Origin: Gemmatimonadaceae bacterium | GTDB taxonomy: Bacteria; Gemmatimonadota; Gemmatimonadetes; Gemmatimonadales; Gemmatimonadaceae | Direction of reading: 5' to 3' | Length of the DNA: 41,538 nucleotides | Assembly: GCA_013697785.1 (NCBI GenBank) | Contig: JACCWE010000038.1 | Span: 1 to 41,538, forward strand | Shown: positions 7,171 through 15,557 of the stretch, piece by piece | Layout of the letters: each line of letters opens with the position of its first letter | How positions within the stretch are numbered: position 1 is the stretch's first letter | Notes under the pieces: model-generated | What the model was told of the DNA's origin: nothing | What the model saw: the letters and a program-made list of their open reading frames with translations, nothing else | Databases searched by the model: none | Program-made: the position numbers and the translations under genes

Positions 7171-9501
7171 ATGCGCGTTCGTCTGCACATTGACGGTACC
7201 GTTCAGGGCGTCGGCTTCCGGCCGTACGTTTACCGTCTGGCGCACGACATGAACCTCGGCGGGTTCGTCCGCAACGATGCGCGCGGTGCGGTTGTGGAGC
7301 TCGAGGGTTCGTGCGCAGCGATCGACACGTTCGTGCAGCGCCTCGGAATCGAGCAGCCACCACTCGTGCAGATCGAGCACATCACCCGCGAAGACATCTC
7401 CGAACAGGATTCGGATTCCTTCGTCATCCAGACGAGCACCATCGTGCATCCGGACGACGCGGGCGTCGCTCTCGTACCGCCCGATGTCGCGACGTGCGAC
7501 GACTGTATCCGGGAGCTCTTCGATCCCGCAGACCGTCGATACCGGTACCCCTTCGTGAACTGCACCAACTGCGGCCCACGATTCACGATCATCCGCGGAA
7601 CGCCGTACGACCGGCCTCTCACCACGATGGCCACATTTCGCATGTGCCCGGCGTGCCGGCACGAGTACGAGGATCCGGCAAACCGCCGCTTTCACGCGCA
7701 ACCCAACGCCTGCCCGGCGTGCGGACCCCGTGCTCGCCTGACGGATGCCGTGGGTGCCGGCGTCGAAACGCGAGACGCCGCCGATGCGGTCTCCGCCGCG
7801 GCGCACCTGCTGCGCGATGGTGCGATCGTCGCCGTGAAAGGCGTCGGCGGCTATCACGTGGCGTGCCTTGCGCGCGACGAATCGGCGGTCCAACGGTTGC
7901 GCGATCGGAAGCACCGGCCGCACAAGCCGTTTGCCGTCATGGCTCCGGACCTCGTAGTTGCACGGAACCTCATCGAGACGAGTGTGGTTACGGAGCAGCT
8001 CCTGGCTTCACGCGAGCGCCCAATCGTGCTCGCGCGCCGCAGAGACGACGCACCAGTGGCCGGCGCTGTCGCGCCCTGCCTTCTCGACCTCGGCGTCATG
8101 CTGCCCTCTTCCCCACTGCATCAACTGCTGCTCCATGACGTCGGGTCGCCAGTGGTGATGACGAGCGGCAATCTCACAGATGAGCCGATCGCATTTCGCG
8201 ACGATGAGGCGCGCGAACGACTGTCGGGAATCGCCGACTATTTTCTCTCGCACGACCGGACGATCGAAACGCCCACGGATGATTCGGTGGTTCGTGCCGT
8301 CACCGTTGCCGGTCACCAGCGTGCGATGATGATTCGTCGCTCTCGTGGCTATGCGCCGTCCCCGCTGGCGCTTCCCGTTGCCGCGACTACGCCATTGCTT
8401 GCGTGCGGTGCGCAGCTCAAGAACACATTCTGTCTCGCACGCGGCACGCGCGCGTGGGTCGGCCCGCACGTCGGCGATCTGGAGCGCTATGAGTCGCTGC
8501 GGGCCTATCGTGACGGCATCGCACATCACGAGCGCCTGTTTGGCTTGTCGCCCACGCACTTCGCGCATGATCTCCATCCCGAATATCTATCGACGAAGTA
8601 CGCGCTCGAGCGTGCCGAGTCCGGCGCGACCTGCGAGGCGATCGCGGTGCAGCATCACCACGCGCACCTTGCGGCGTGCCTCGCGGAACACGGAGAGACG
8701 CGCCCCGCCATCGGCGTGATCTTCGACGGTACCGGGCTCGGAACGGACGGCGAGCTCTGGGGCGGAGAAATTCTCGTGGGGGACCTCGTATCGTGCGAGC
8801 GAGTGGGCCACCTGCAGCGGGTTCGAATGCCGGGCGGCGAAGGGGCCGTTCGCGAACCGTGGCGCATGGCGTGCTCATGGTTGAGCGAGCTGCACCCCGA
8901 ATCGGTCTCGACCATTCCCGCGATGCTTCGCCGGGATGTGGATGAGCGCTCGTGGCGATCGGCCGTTCACCTCGTGCGGAGCGGTCTTGCATCGCCGCGG
9001 ACATCGAGTGCGGGCCGCTTGCTCGATGCGATGGCGGCACTCTGCGGCATCCGGGCTCGGATCACCTACGAAGGGCAGGCCGCGATCGAATTTGAGGCCG
9101 TGGCCGATTGGGGAGAGAAGGAGCGCTACCGCGTGCTCCTGTGTCCGGTCAACGACCTGATGGTCCTCGACGTCCGATCCCTCGTCGCCGGAGTCGTTGC
9201 GGACTTGGCGCTCCGGGTGCCGGTGGCCGCAATCTCGGCGCGCGTACACAATTCGCTGGCTCGTGCGGCCGCGGATTGCTGCGCGATGCTTGCCGCATCG
9301 CGGTCACTCGGCACCGTCGTGATCAGTGGCGGCGTTTTCCAGAATCTGTTACTACTGCAGCGCACGATACTTGCGGTCGAAGAGAAAGGATTACGGGTCT
9401 TGGTCCCTGAACGTATCCCGCCAAATGATGGCGGCATTGCCTTCGGTCAAACGGCGATCGCTGCTGCACGTGCATTCCATCCTGAACGCGAGCGTCTCTG
9501 A
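7171..9501 (+). CDS. hypF: Carbamoyltransferase HypF
   Basis: 776 aa, normal length. It converts carbamoyl phosphate and ATP to a thiocarbamate on HypE, the precursor of the CN ligands. Domains in order: N-terminal acylphosphatase (GTVQGVGFRPYVYRLA, residues 1-90); two zinc fingers of the CX2CX18CX2C type (CDDC...CTNC and CPAC...CPAC, about 109-187); a YrdC-like domain (KGVGGYHVACLA, about 200-390); and a Kae1-like domain with the metal-binding HHHAHLAACLAEH (about 495) and GVIFDGTGLGTDGELWGGE. It leads the plus-strand maturation operon and shares a 1-nt stop/start overlap with hypC. No strong ribosome site is visible before ATG 7171. Confidence 0.96.
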   Translation: MRVRLHIDGTVQGVGFRPYVYRLAHDMNLGGFVRNDARGAVVELEGSCAAIDTFVQRLGIEQPPLVQIEHITREDISEQDSDSFVIQTSTIVHPDDAGVALVPPDVATCDDCIRELFDPADRRYRYPFVNCTNCGPRFTIIRGTPYDRPLTTMATFRMCPACRHEYEDPANRRFHAQPNACPACGPRARLTDAVGAGVETRDAADAVSAAAHLLRDGAIVAVKGVGGYHVACLARDESAVQRLRDRKHRPHKPFAVMAPDLVVARNLIETSVVTEQLLASRERPIVLARRRDDAPVAGAVAPCLLDLGVMLPSSPLHQLLLHDVGSPVVMTSGNLTDEPIAFRDDEARERLSGIADYFLSHDRTIETPTDDSVVRAVTVAGHQRAMMIRRSRGYAPSPLALPVAATTPLLACGAQLKNTFCLARGTRAWVGPHVGDLERYESLRAYRDGIAHHERLFGLSPTHFAHDLHPEYLSTKYALERAESGATCEAIAVQHHHAHLAACLAEHGETRPAIGVIFDGTGLGTDGELWGGEILVGDLVSCERVGHLQRVRMPGGEGAVREPWRMACSWLSELHPESVSTIPAMLRRDVDERSWRSAVHLVRSGLASPRTSSAGRLLDAMAALCGIRARITYEGQAAIEFEAVADWGEKERYRVLLCPVNDLMVLDVRSLVAGVVADLALRVPVAAISARVHNSLARAAADCCAMLAASRSLGTVVISGGVFQNLLLLQRTILAVEEKGLRVLVPERIPPNDGGIAFGQTAIAAARAFHPERERL

Positions 9502-9779
9502 TGTGTCTCGCAATACCGGGCCAGGTAGTGGGAATCGTCGACGAGGACAAGCGCCTCGCGCGTGTGAGCGTCACCGGCGTCCAGCGCACCGTCAACATCG
9601 CGCTGCTCGATGGGTCCATTCCGCCGGTGGCGCCGGGTGACTGGGTGCTCGTCCACGTGGGATTCGCGATGTCTCGCATCGACGAAGCCGACGCCATGGC
9701 CACGCTCGCGCTCCTCCAGGAGCTCGGATCCGAGTACGAGCTGGAGATCGAAGAGTTCAAGGCGAGCAGCATTCAATGA
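9501..9779 (+). CDS. hypC: Hydrogenase assembly chaperone HypC
   Basis: 92 aa. It begins MCLAIPGQVV: the N-terminal Met-Cys, essential for carrying the Fe(CN)2CO unit from HypD to the large subunit, is intact. The OB-like core ends with GDWVLVHVGFAMSRIDEADA, typical of the family. The start A of ATG at 9501 is the last base of the hypF stop, and its own stop overlaps the next start by 4 nt, so translation of hypF, hypC and the following gene is probably coupled. It acts with HypD encoded two genes downstream. Confidence 0.95.
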   Translation: MCLAIPGQVVGIVDEDKRLARVSVTGVQRTVNIALLDGSIPPVAPGDWVLVHVGFAMSRIDEADAMATLALLQELGSEYELEIEEFKASSIQ

Positions 9780-10018
9780 GTATTGAGGGCCCGGTTGCCG
9801 GTGCATCGTGCGCCGATCCGCATCACTGCATCACGTGCTCTGATGAGGGAGTGCCGATGCGCGTGACGTCGGTCGATGACACGTGCGGCATCGCCGTCTG
9901 TGTCGGCGAACGGGGCTCCGCAATCGAGGTCATGATCGCGCTCGTGAGCGCCGTCCGCATCGGCGACGTGCTGCTCGTGCACGCGGGAACGGCGCTCACG
10001 CGTCTCGCGCCCGCATGA
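9776..10018 (+). CDS. Second HypC/HupF-like protein with an extended Cys-rich N-terminus
   Basis: 80 aa. The C-terminal half (MRVTSVDD...VLLVHAGTALTRL) has the HypC/HupF fold pattern, but instead of an N-terminal MC it carries an extension with CADPHHCITCSDEG, a Cys/His cluster that could bind a metal. This paralogue type occurs beside the canonical HypC in some actinobacterial-type hydrogenase loci; its job is not established. It may be a chaperone devoted to HhyL or an auxiliary iron-site factor. It overlaps hypC and hypD by 4 nt at each side (ATGA), so expression is coupled to both. Confidence 0.82.
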   Translation: MSIEGPVAGASCADPHHCITCSDEGVPMRVTSVDDTCGIAVCVGERGSAIEVMIALVSAVRIGDVLLVHAGTALTRLAPA

Positions 10019-11130
10019 AGTTCGTCGATGAATTTCGCGACGCGGCGCTCGGCGAGAAACTCTCCGCCGAAATTGCGAGCATCGTCGAGCCCGGGCGGCA
10101 CTACAAGATCATGGAGGTGTGCGGAGGTCACACGCATACCATCTACCGGTACGGCATCGATGACTTGCTGCCGGCAAACGTGGAGCTCGTGCACGGGCCG
10201 GGCTGCCCGGTGTGCGTCATCCCCATGGGTCGCGTCGACGACGGCGTGGCGATCGCGCGGCATGCCGATGTGATTCTCACGTGCTTCGGTGATATGATGC
10301 GCGTGCCGGGTGGCAACGGCAGCTTTCTCGACGCGAAGGCCGCTGGCGCCGACATCCGCATGGTCTACTCACCGCTCGATGCGTTGCGCATCGCACGGGA
10401 GCATCCGGACCGGCAGGTGGTGTTCTTTGCCATCGGTTTCGAGACGACCGCGCCGTCGACTGCCCTCACCGTGCTCCGCGCCAGGGCGGAGGGCATCCGC
10501 AACTTCACCGTGATGTGTAATCACGTCACGATTCTGCCGCCGCTGCGTGCGCTGCTCGAATCGCCCGATCTGCGGCTGGACGGCTTCATCGGCCCCGGCC
10601 ACGTCTGCACCGTCGTTGGTGCGCGGCCCTTCGAGTTCATCGCCACGCAGTATCACAAGCCCGTTGCGGTGTCCGGCTTCGAGCCCCTCGACTTTCTTCA
10701 GTCCGTTTACATGGTGCTGAAGCAGCTTGCCGATGGCCGATGCGAGGTCGAGAACCAGTACACCCGCGTTGTGCCGTACGACGGCAATCTGCAGGCACTG
10801 AAGCTGCTCTCGCAGGTATTCGAATTGCGGCCGCATTTCGAGTGGCGGGGACTTGGCTTCATCTCGCAGAGCGCGCTGCAGCTCGCGCCCGAGTTTCGAG
10901 AGTACGATGCGGAAATCCGTTTTGCCGTGCCGGGCATCCGTGTGGCAGATCCCAAAGCCTGCCAGTGCGGCGAGGTGCTCAAGGGCGTGATCAAGCCGTG
11001 GGAATGCAAGGTGTTCGGCACGGCGTGTACGCCCGAGCATCCCATCGGCACGTGCATGGTGTCGAGCGAAGGGGCGTGCGCGGCATACTACAACTTTGGC
11101 CGGGTGGCGCGGGAGCGCGTGGTGGTATGA
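10015..11130 (+). CDS. hypD: Hydrogenase Fe-ligand scaffold HypD
   Basis: 371 aa. HypD carries a 4Fe-4S cluster and assembles the Fe(CN)2CO moiety with HypC and HypE. Visible motifs are MEVCGGHTHTIYRYG with the catalytic Cys (about residue 41), GPGCPVCVIP (about 66-72), FFAIGFETTAPSTA, MCNHVTILPPL, GFIGPGHVC, and the C-terminal cluster-binding region ACQCGEVLKG...WECKVFG...CTPEHPIGTC with the conserved cysteines. The ATG at 10015 overlaps the preceding stop by 4 nt; longer upstream frames are the shadow of the preceding gene. The stop overlaps the hypE start by 4 nt. Confidence 0.96.
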   Translation: MKFVDEFRDAALGEKLSAEIASIVEPGRHYKIMEVCGGHTHTIYRYGIDDLLPANVELVHGPGCPVCVIPMGRVDDGVAIARHADVILTCFGDMMRVPGGNGSFLDAKAAGADIRMVYSPLDALRIAREHPDRQVVFFAIGFETTAPSTALTVLRARAEGIRNFTVMCNHVTILPPLRALLESPDLRLDGFIGPGHVCTVVGARPFEFIATQYHKPVAVSGFEPLDFLQSVYMVLKQLADGRCEVENQYTRVVPYDGNLQALKLLSQVFELRPHFEWRGLGFISQSALQLAPEFREYDAEIRFAVPGIRVADPKACQCGEVLKGVIKPWECKVFGTACTPEHPIGTCMVSSEGACAAYYNFGRVARERVVV

Positions 11131-12230
11131 CGTCCGCGCGCCCGGACGTCACTGAGCGGGATCGCGAGCAGGAAGCGCTCGACAAGATCGATCTCGTGCG
11201 CGCGCGCGCGCCGCGCTTTCGCGACGAGCGGATCACGATGGCGCATGGCGCCGGCGGCAAGGCGACGTCGACGCTGGTGCAGGGGCTGTTCGTCCCTGCG
11301 TTCGATAATGACATTCTGTCGCGCCTCGATGATGCGGGCGTGGTGGAGATCGGCGTCTCACGTCTTGCGATGACGACGGACAGTTTCGTAGTGAGGCCGC
11401 TCGTTTTTCCGGGTGGCTCCATCGGCGACCTCGCCGTGAACGGTACGGTGAATGATCTCGCCGTTGTCGGCGCGCGCCCGATCGCGCTGACGCTGGCGAT
11501 GGTGCTGGAAGAAGGGCTGTCCTCGGAGATCCTCCGTCGCGAAGTCGAGGCCATTGCGCGCGCTGCCCGGAACGCCGGCGTCTCGATTATCGCGGGTGAC
11601 ACGAAAGTCGTGGAGCGCGGGCACGCCGACGGCATGTACATCTGCACCACCGGCCTGGGCCGCGTGGACGAGCGCGCAACGTTGTCGCCGCGGTGCCTCC
11701 AACCGGGCGACCGGGTGCTCGTCTCGGGAAGCATCGGCGATCACGGCACGGCGATCATGCTGGCGCGCGGCGAGTTCGAGCTCGAGGCCGAGATCGTTTC
11801 GGACACACGATCGCTGTGGCCGGTGGTGGACGTCTTACTCGAGGCGGCTGGTCCACACCTCCGCTGCATGCGCGACGCCACTCGTGGCGGGGTGGCCAGC
11901 GTGCTCAACGAGCTCGCGGTCGCGTCGGGGGTCGCCGTGCTCGTGAATGAACGGGCAATTCCCATCCACCCCAACGTGGCCGGGGCCTGCGAAATCCTCG
12001 GCATCGACCCCATGTATGTCGCGAACGAAGGAAAGCTCGTGGCAATCGTGGCGCCGGAGGCGGCTGATCGCGCGCTGGACGCCATCAGGGGAATACCGGG
12101 CTGCGAGGACGCCGCCGACATCGGGGAAGTTCGCACCGAGCCACGGAGCATGGTGCTCGTGCAAACGGCCTTTGGAGGCCGGCGCGTCATGGATCTGCTG
12201 GTCGGTGATCCATTGCCGCGCATCTGTTGA
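11127..12230 (+). CDS. hypE: Carbamoyl dehydratase HypE
   Basis: 367 aa PurM-like ATP-dependent enzyme. It receives the carbamoyl group from HypF on its C-terminal Cys and dehydrates it to thiocyanate, giving CN to iron on HypD. The diagnostic C-terminus PRIC is present with Cys as the last residue. Other motifs: MAHGAGGKAT (about 38), MTTDSFVVRPLVFPGG, VNGTVNDLAVVGARP, SGSIGDHGTAIM, and MRDATRGGVASVLNE. The ATG at 11127 overlaps the hypD stop; a short N-terminal extension (about 30 residues) precedes the canonical start of the fold. It ends the maturation block; hhyS follows after 76 bp, which leaves room for a second promoter. Confidence 0.96.
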   Translation: MTSARPDVTERDREQEALDKIDLVRARAPRFRDERITMAHGAGGKATSTLVQGLFVPAFDNDILSRLDDAGVVEIGVSRLAMTTDSFVVRPLVFPGGSIGDLAVNGTVNDLAVVGARPIALTLAMVLEEGLSSEILRREVEAIARAARNAGVSIIAGDTKVVERGHADGMYICTTGLGRVDERATLSPRCLQPGDRVLVSGSIGDHGTAIMLARGEFELEAEIVSDTRSLWPVVDVLLEAAGPHLRCMRDATRGGVASVLNELAVASGVAVLVNERAIPIHPNVAGACEILGIDPMYVANEGKLVAIVAPEAADRALDAIRGIPGCEDAADIGEVRTEPRSMVLVQTAFGGRRVMDLLVGDPLPRIC

Positions 12231-12306
12231 AGGTCTGATGAAGGTCTGAGCGCACGATTCTCGAAGCACGGCGAGACAGGGCAAACGTCAACCGGACGAG
12301 GAAGCC

Positions 12307-13383
12307 ATGGCCGAGGCAAAGGCGGAGGGAGTGAAAGAGGTCCACGTTCTTTGGATCTCCGAGGGTATGAGCTGTGACGGGGACAGCGTCTCTATCACGG
12401 CGGCGACCCAACCCAGTATCGAAGACGTTCTTCTTGGACTGATTCCTGGGCTTCCCAAGGTGCATCTCCACAACAAGGTCCTCGCCTATTCGCTCGGCGG
12501 CACCTCGAAGTGGGGTGGTCCGGACGACTTCCTTGCCCCATTTCGCAAGGGGCTCACCGGCGAGCTGGGTCCCTTCGTCCTCGTCATCGAGGGATCGATC
12601 CCCAATGAGAACATCGATGGCGAGGGCTTCTGGACGAGCTTCGGAAACGATGAGCAGGGCAATCCGCGCAAGCTGACGTGGTGGATCGATCGCCTCGCTC
12701 CCAAGGCGTGGGGTGTAATTGCCATCGGCACGTGCGCCACGTATGGGGGCATTCACGCCATGGCCGGCAACCCCACTGGGGCGATGGGGCTTGCCGATTA
12801 TCTCGGATGGAACTTCCGGTCAGCTGGCGGACTGCCCATCGTGAATGTTCCAGGATGTCCGGTGCAGCCGGACAACTTCATGGAGACGTTGACGTGGCTG
12901 CTCTTTCAGGCGGCCGGCCTCTCGCCGATGATTCCGCTGGATGCGCAGCTCCGACCCACGTGGCTCTTCGGCAAGACGGTGCACGAGGGGTGCGACCGCG
13001 CCGGCTACTACGAGCAGGGCGACTTCGCGAAGGACTACAACTCGCCCAAGTGCCAGGTGAAGATCGGCTGTTGGGGTCCCGTGGTGAATTGCAACGTGCC
13101 GAAACGTGGATGGATGAACGGCATCGGCGGCTGTCCGAACGTGGGCGGCATCTGTATCGGTTGCACCATGCCGGGCTTCCCGGACAAGTTCATGCCATTC
13201 ATGGATGAGCCGCCTGGAGGAACGATCTCCTCCGCCATCACCGGCGTCTACGGTAAAATGATCCGTAAACTCCGCGCCATCACCAACGAGACGTTGAACA
13301 AGGAACCAAAGTGGCGGCACAACCGGCCCGAACTGACGAGTGGCTACTCGCCGCGTTATCCACAACGGAAAGGAGCTGAGTGA
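12307..13383 (+). CDS. hhyS: [NiFe]-hydrogenase small subunit, actinobacterial type (group 1h)
   Basis: 358 aa electron-transfer subunit, expected to hold three Fe-S clusters. The N-terminal proximal-cluster motif is CDGD (Cys23-x2-Asp26), where most small subunits have CxxC. This Asp ligand is known from the O2-tolerant actinobacterial-type enzyme of Ralstonia eutropha. Further cluster motifs are GTCATYGG, VPGCPVQPDN, HEGCDRAGY, KCQVKIGCWGP and NVGGICIGCTMPG. There is no Tat signal peptide and no C-terminal membrane anchor, so the enzyme should stay cytoplasmic or peripherally bound. The ATG at 12307 follows a GAGGAAGCC ribosome site. The stop overlaps the large-subunit ATG by one base. The usual role of this class is high-affinity oxidation of atmospheric H2 in aerobes. 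Confidence 0.95.
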   Translation: MAEAKAEGVKEVHVLWISEGMSCDGDSVSITAATQPSIEDVLLGLIPGLPKVHLHNKVLAYSLGGTSKWGGPDDFLAPFRKGLTGELGPFVLVIEGSIPNENIDGEGFWTSFGNDEQGNPRKLTWWIDRLAPKAWGVIAIGTCATYGGIHAMAGNPTGAMGLADYLGWNFRSAGGLPIVNVPGCPVQPDNFMETLTWLLFQAAGLSPMIPLDAQLRPTWLFGKTVHEGCDRAGYYEQGDFAKDYNSPKCQVKIGCWGPVVNCNVPKRGWMNGIGGCPNVGGICIGCTMPGFPDKFMPFMDEPPGGTISSAITGVYGKMIRKLRAITNETLNKEPKWRHNRPELTSGYSPRYPQRKGAE

Positions 13384-15167
13384 TGACCACAGCAGCGGCG
13401 CCAGGAAAGGAACGCAAGCTAGTCGACATGCACTGGGATCCCATCACGCGCATCATCGGCAACCTGGGCATCTACACGAAGATCGATTTCGAGAACCGCG
13501 AGGTGGCCGAGTGCCAGAGCACCTCGTCGATGTTCCGCGGCTACAGCGTATTCATGAAAGGCAAGGATCCGCGCGACGCGCATTTCATCACCAGCCGCAT
13601 TTGCGGTATTTGCGGCGACAACCACGCCACCTGCTCGATCTACGCGCAGCAGATGGCGTACGGCATCAAGCCGCCGCCGCTCGCGGAATGGATCATCAAC
13701 CTCGGCGAGGCCGCCGAGTACATGTTCGACCACACGTTGTTCCAGGACAATCTGGTGATGGTGGACTGGTGCGAGCAGATGGTGAAGGAAACCAATCCGG
13801 CCGTGCTCGCGAAGGCGGAGACGACCGCCGCGCCGCACTCGGACATCCATGGGTTCAAGACCATCGCCGACATCATGCGCGCCTTCAATCCTTTTACGGG
13901 ATCCATGTACAAGGAGGCGCTGCACATCAGCCGGGTGACGCGCGAGATGTTCTGTCTCATGGAAGGACGCCACGTGCATCCCTCCACGCTGTATCCGGGC
14001 GGCGTGGGCACGGTCGCCACGCCACAGGTGTTCACCGACTATCTCGTGCGGCTCATGCACGTGCTCGACTTCGTGAAGAAAGTCATTCCGCTCAACGACG
14101 ATCTCTTCGACTTCTGGGTCGACGCCGTGCCGGGTTACGAGGAGGTGGGAAACCGCCGCATTCTGCTCGGCTGCTGGGGCTCGTTCCAGGACCCCAACTA
14201 CTGCGATTACGACTACAAGACGATGGACGCGTGGGGCAAGAAGATGTTCGTCACGCCCGGCATCATCGTCGATGGAAAGATCGTGACGAACAACCTTGTC
14301 GACATCAACGTCGGCATGCGCATCCTGCTCGGCAGCTCGTTTTACGATGGGTGGGAGAACGAGCAGAACTTTGTAAACGCGGATCCGCTGGGCAATCCGA
14401 TCCACAAGAGCCATCCGTGGAATCAGACGACGCTGCCGCATCCGCAGAAGCGCGACTTCAATGGCAACTACAGCTGGGTCATGAGTCCGCGATGGTACGA
14501 CAAACGGAGCGACGATCATCTGGCGCTCGACACCGGAGGCGGCCCCCTCGCGCGCTTGTGGTCCACGGCGCTGAGTGGTCTCGTCGATCTGCCGAACATC
14601 AAGGCGACCGGCAGCAGCGTGAAGATCAATCTTCCCAAGAGCGTCCAACTGCCGGAGATGGAATTCGAGTGGAAGATTCCCACACGCTCGAACACCATCG
14701 AGCGCGATCGTGCCCGTATTTATTTCATCGCGTACTCCGCGGCGGCGGCGATCTATTTCCTGGAACAGGCGATGAAGGAAGTGCGCGCGGGGCGCACCAA
14801 GGTGTTCAACGACTTCAAGGTGCCCGAAGAAGCGATCGGCTGCGGCTTTCACGAAGCGGTGCGGGGCGTGCTCTCGCACCACATGGTGATCAAGAATGGC
14901 AAGATCGCGAATTATCATCCCTATCCCCCCACGCCATGGAACGCGAGCCCCAGGGATAGCTTCGGGACGCCGGGCCCCTACGAGGATGCGGTGAACGGCA
15001 TGAAGATCTTCGAGGAAAACAACCAGGACAACTTCAAGGGGATCGACATCATGCGCACGGTGCGCAGCTTCGATCCGTGCCTGCCGTGCGGCGTGCACAT
15101 GTATCTCGGCAATGGCAAGACCATCAAGACCGTGCACTCGCCGATCTTCGCTGGGTCCGCCAAGTGA
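13383..15167 (+). CDS. hhyL: [NiFe]-hydrogenase large subunit, actinobacterial type (group 1h)
   Basis: 594 aa catalytic subunit holding the NiFe(CN)2CO centre. The L1 motif RICGICGDNHATC provides Cys74 and Cys77; the L2 motif DPCLPCGVH provides Cys566, Cys569 and the cleavage-site His572. All four Ni ligands are present. After His572 there are 22 residues (MYLGNGKTIK...), the C-terminal tail removed by a maturation endopeptidase once Ni is loaded; that protease is encoded downstream in the same operon. The sequence of L1 and L2 fits group 1h. The ATG at 13383 was preferred to GTG 13380 because AAAGGAG lies at good spacing. Confidence 0.96.
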   Translation: MTTAAAPGKERKLVDMHWDPITRIIGNLGIYTKIDFENREVAECQSTSSMFRGYSVFMKGKDPRDAHFITSRICGICGDNHATCSIYAQQMAYGIKPPPLAEWIINLGEAAEYMFDHTLFQDNLVMVDWCEQMVKETNPAVLAKAETTAAPHSDIHGFKTIADIMRAFNPFTGSMYKEALHISRVTREMFCLMEGRHVHPSTLYPGGVGTVATPQVFTDYLVRLMHVLDFVKKVIPLNDDLFDFWVDAVPGYEEVGNRRILLGCWGSFQDPNYCDYDYKTMDAWGKKMFVTPGIIVDGKIVTNNLVDINVGMRILLGSSFYDGWENEQNFVNADPLGNPIHKSHPWNQTTLPHPQKRDFNGNYSWVMSPRWYDKRSDDHLALDTGGGPLARLWSTALSGLVDLPNIKATGSSVKINLPKSVQLPEMEFEWKIPTRSNTIERDRARIYFIAYSAAAAIYFLEQAMKEVRAGRTKVFNDFKVPEEAIGCGFHEAVRGVLSHHMVIKNGKIANYHPYPPTPWNASPRDSFGTPGPYEDAVNGMKIFEENNQDNFKGIDIMRTVRSFDPCLPCGVHMYLGNGKTIKTVHSPIFAGSAK

Positions 15168-15176
15168 GCCACGCGC

Positions 15177-15557
15177 ATGTCGCTCACTGACGCCGAGGTG
15201 CGCGAGCGAGTCGCCGGAATCGACTCGCTGCTGGAACGCGTGGAGGCGATCGCGGAGCCTTCCGCGCATACGGCCGCACTCGAAACGGTGCAGGCGCTGC
15301 TCGACCTGTACGGCGAAGGGCTCGCCCGGATGGTCGGACATGTGGCCGCGGAGTGTCGCGGGGCCACGCAGCAGGACATCGCCGACGCATTCGCTGGCGA
15401 TGAGCTGGTGTCGCATCTGTTGCTGCTGCACGGGCTCCATCCGGCCGGCCACCTGTCGGTCACGCAACCCGAGCAGCCGCCGGCGCTGGTGCCGCTTCGG
15501 CGCGCGCGTCGTGCCGACGCCTCACCAGGTGTGGTTTCGGCCGGCGGTGTGGGATGA
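15177..15557 (+). CDS. Hydrogenase-operon protein with the N-terminal domain of NifU-type hydrogenase accessory proteins, NifU part missing
   Basis: 126 aa. The first 90 residues are helical, with the block LLDLYGEGLARMV and then ELVSHLLLLHGLHP. In related hydrogenase loci, as I recall them, this block is followed by a NifU-like domain with a CxxC Fe-S site. Here the tail after HGLHP is short, Pro/Arg rich and contains no cysteine pair, and neither other frame restores a NifU domain. The gene therefore seems to be a shortened version, perhaps keeping a binding role only. It begins 9 bp after hhyL and overlaps the next gene by 4 nt. Function unknown; a part in Fe-S cluster supply or HhySL assembly is inference. 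Confidence 0.75.
   Translation: MSLTDAEVRERVAGIDSLLERVEAIAEPSAHTAALETVQALLDLYGEGLARMVGHVAAECRGATQQDIADAFAGDELVSHLLLLHGLHPAGHLSVTQPEQPPALVPLRRARRADASPGVVSAGGVG

Noticed and set aside
12228-12249. Tandem GAAGGTCTGAT/GAAGGTCTGAG repeat after hypE
   Set aside because: A single 11-bp duplication without structure; probably a slippage event without function.
13419-15467. 682-codon open frame on the minus strand opposite hhyL
   Set aside because: It is antisense to a fully convincing hydrogenase large subunit, His/Arg/Asp-rich without domain motifs, and explained by high GC in codon third positions.
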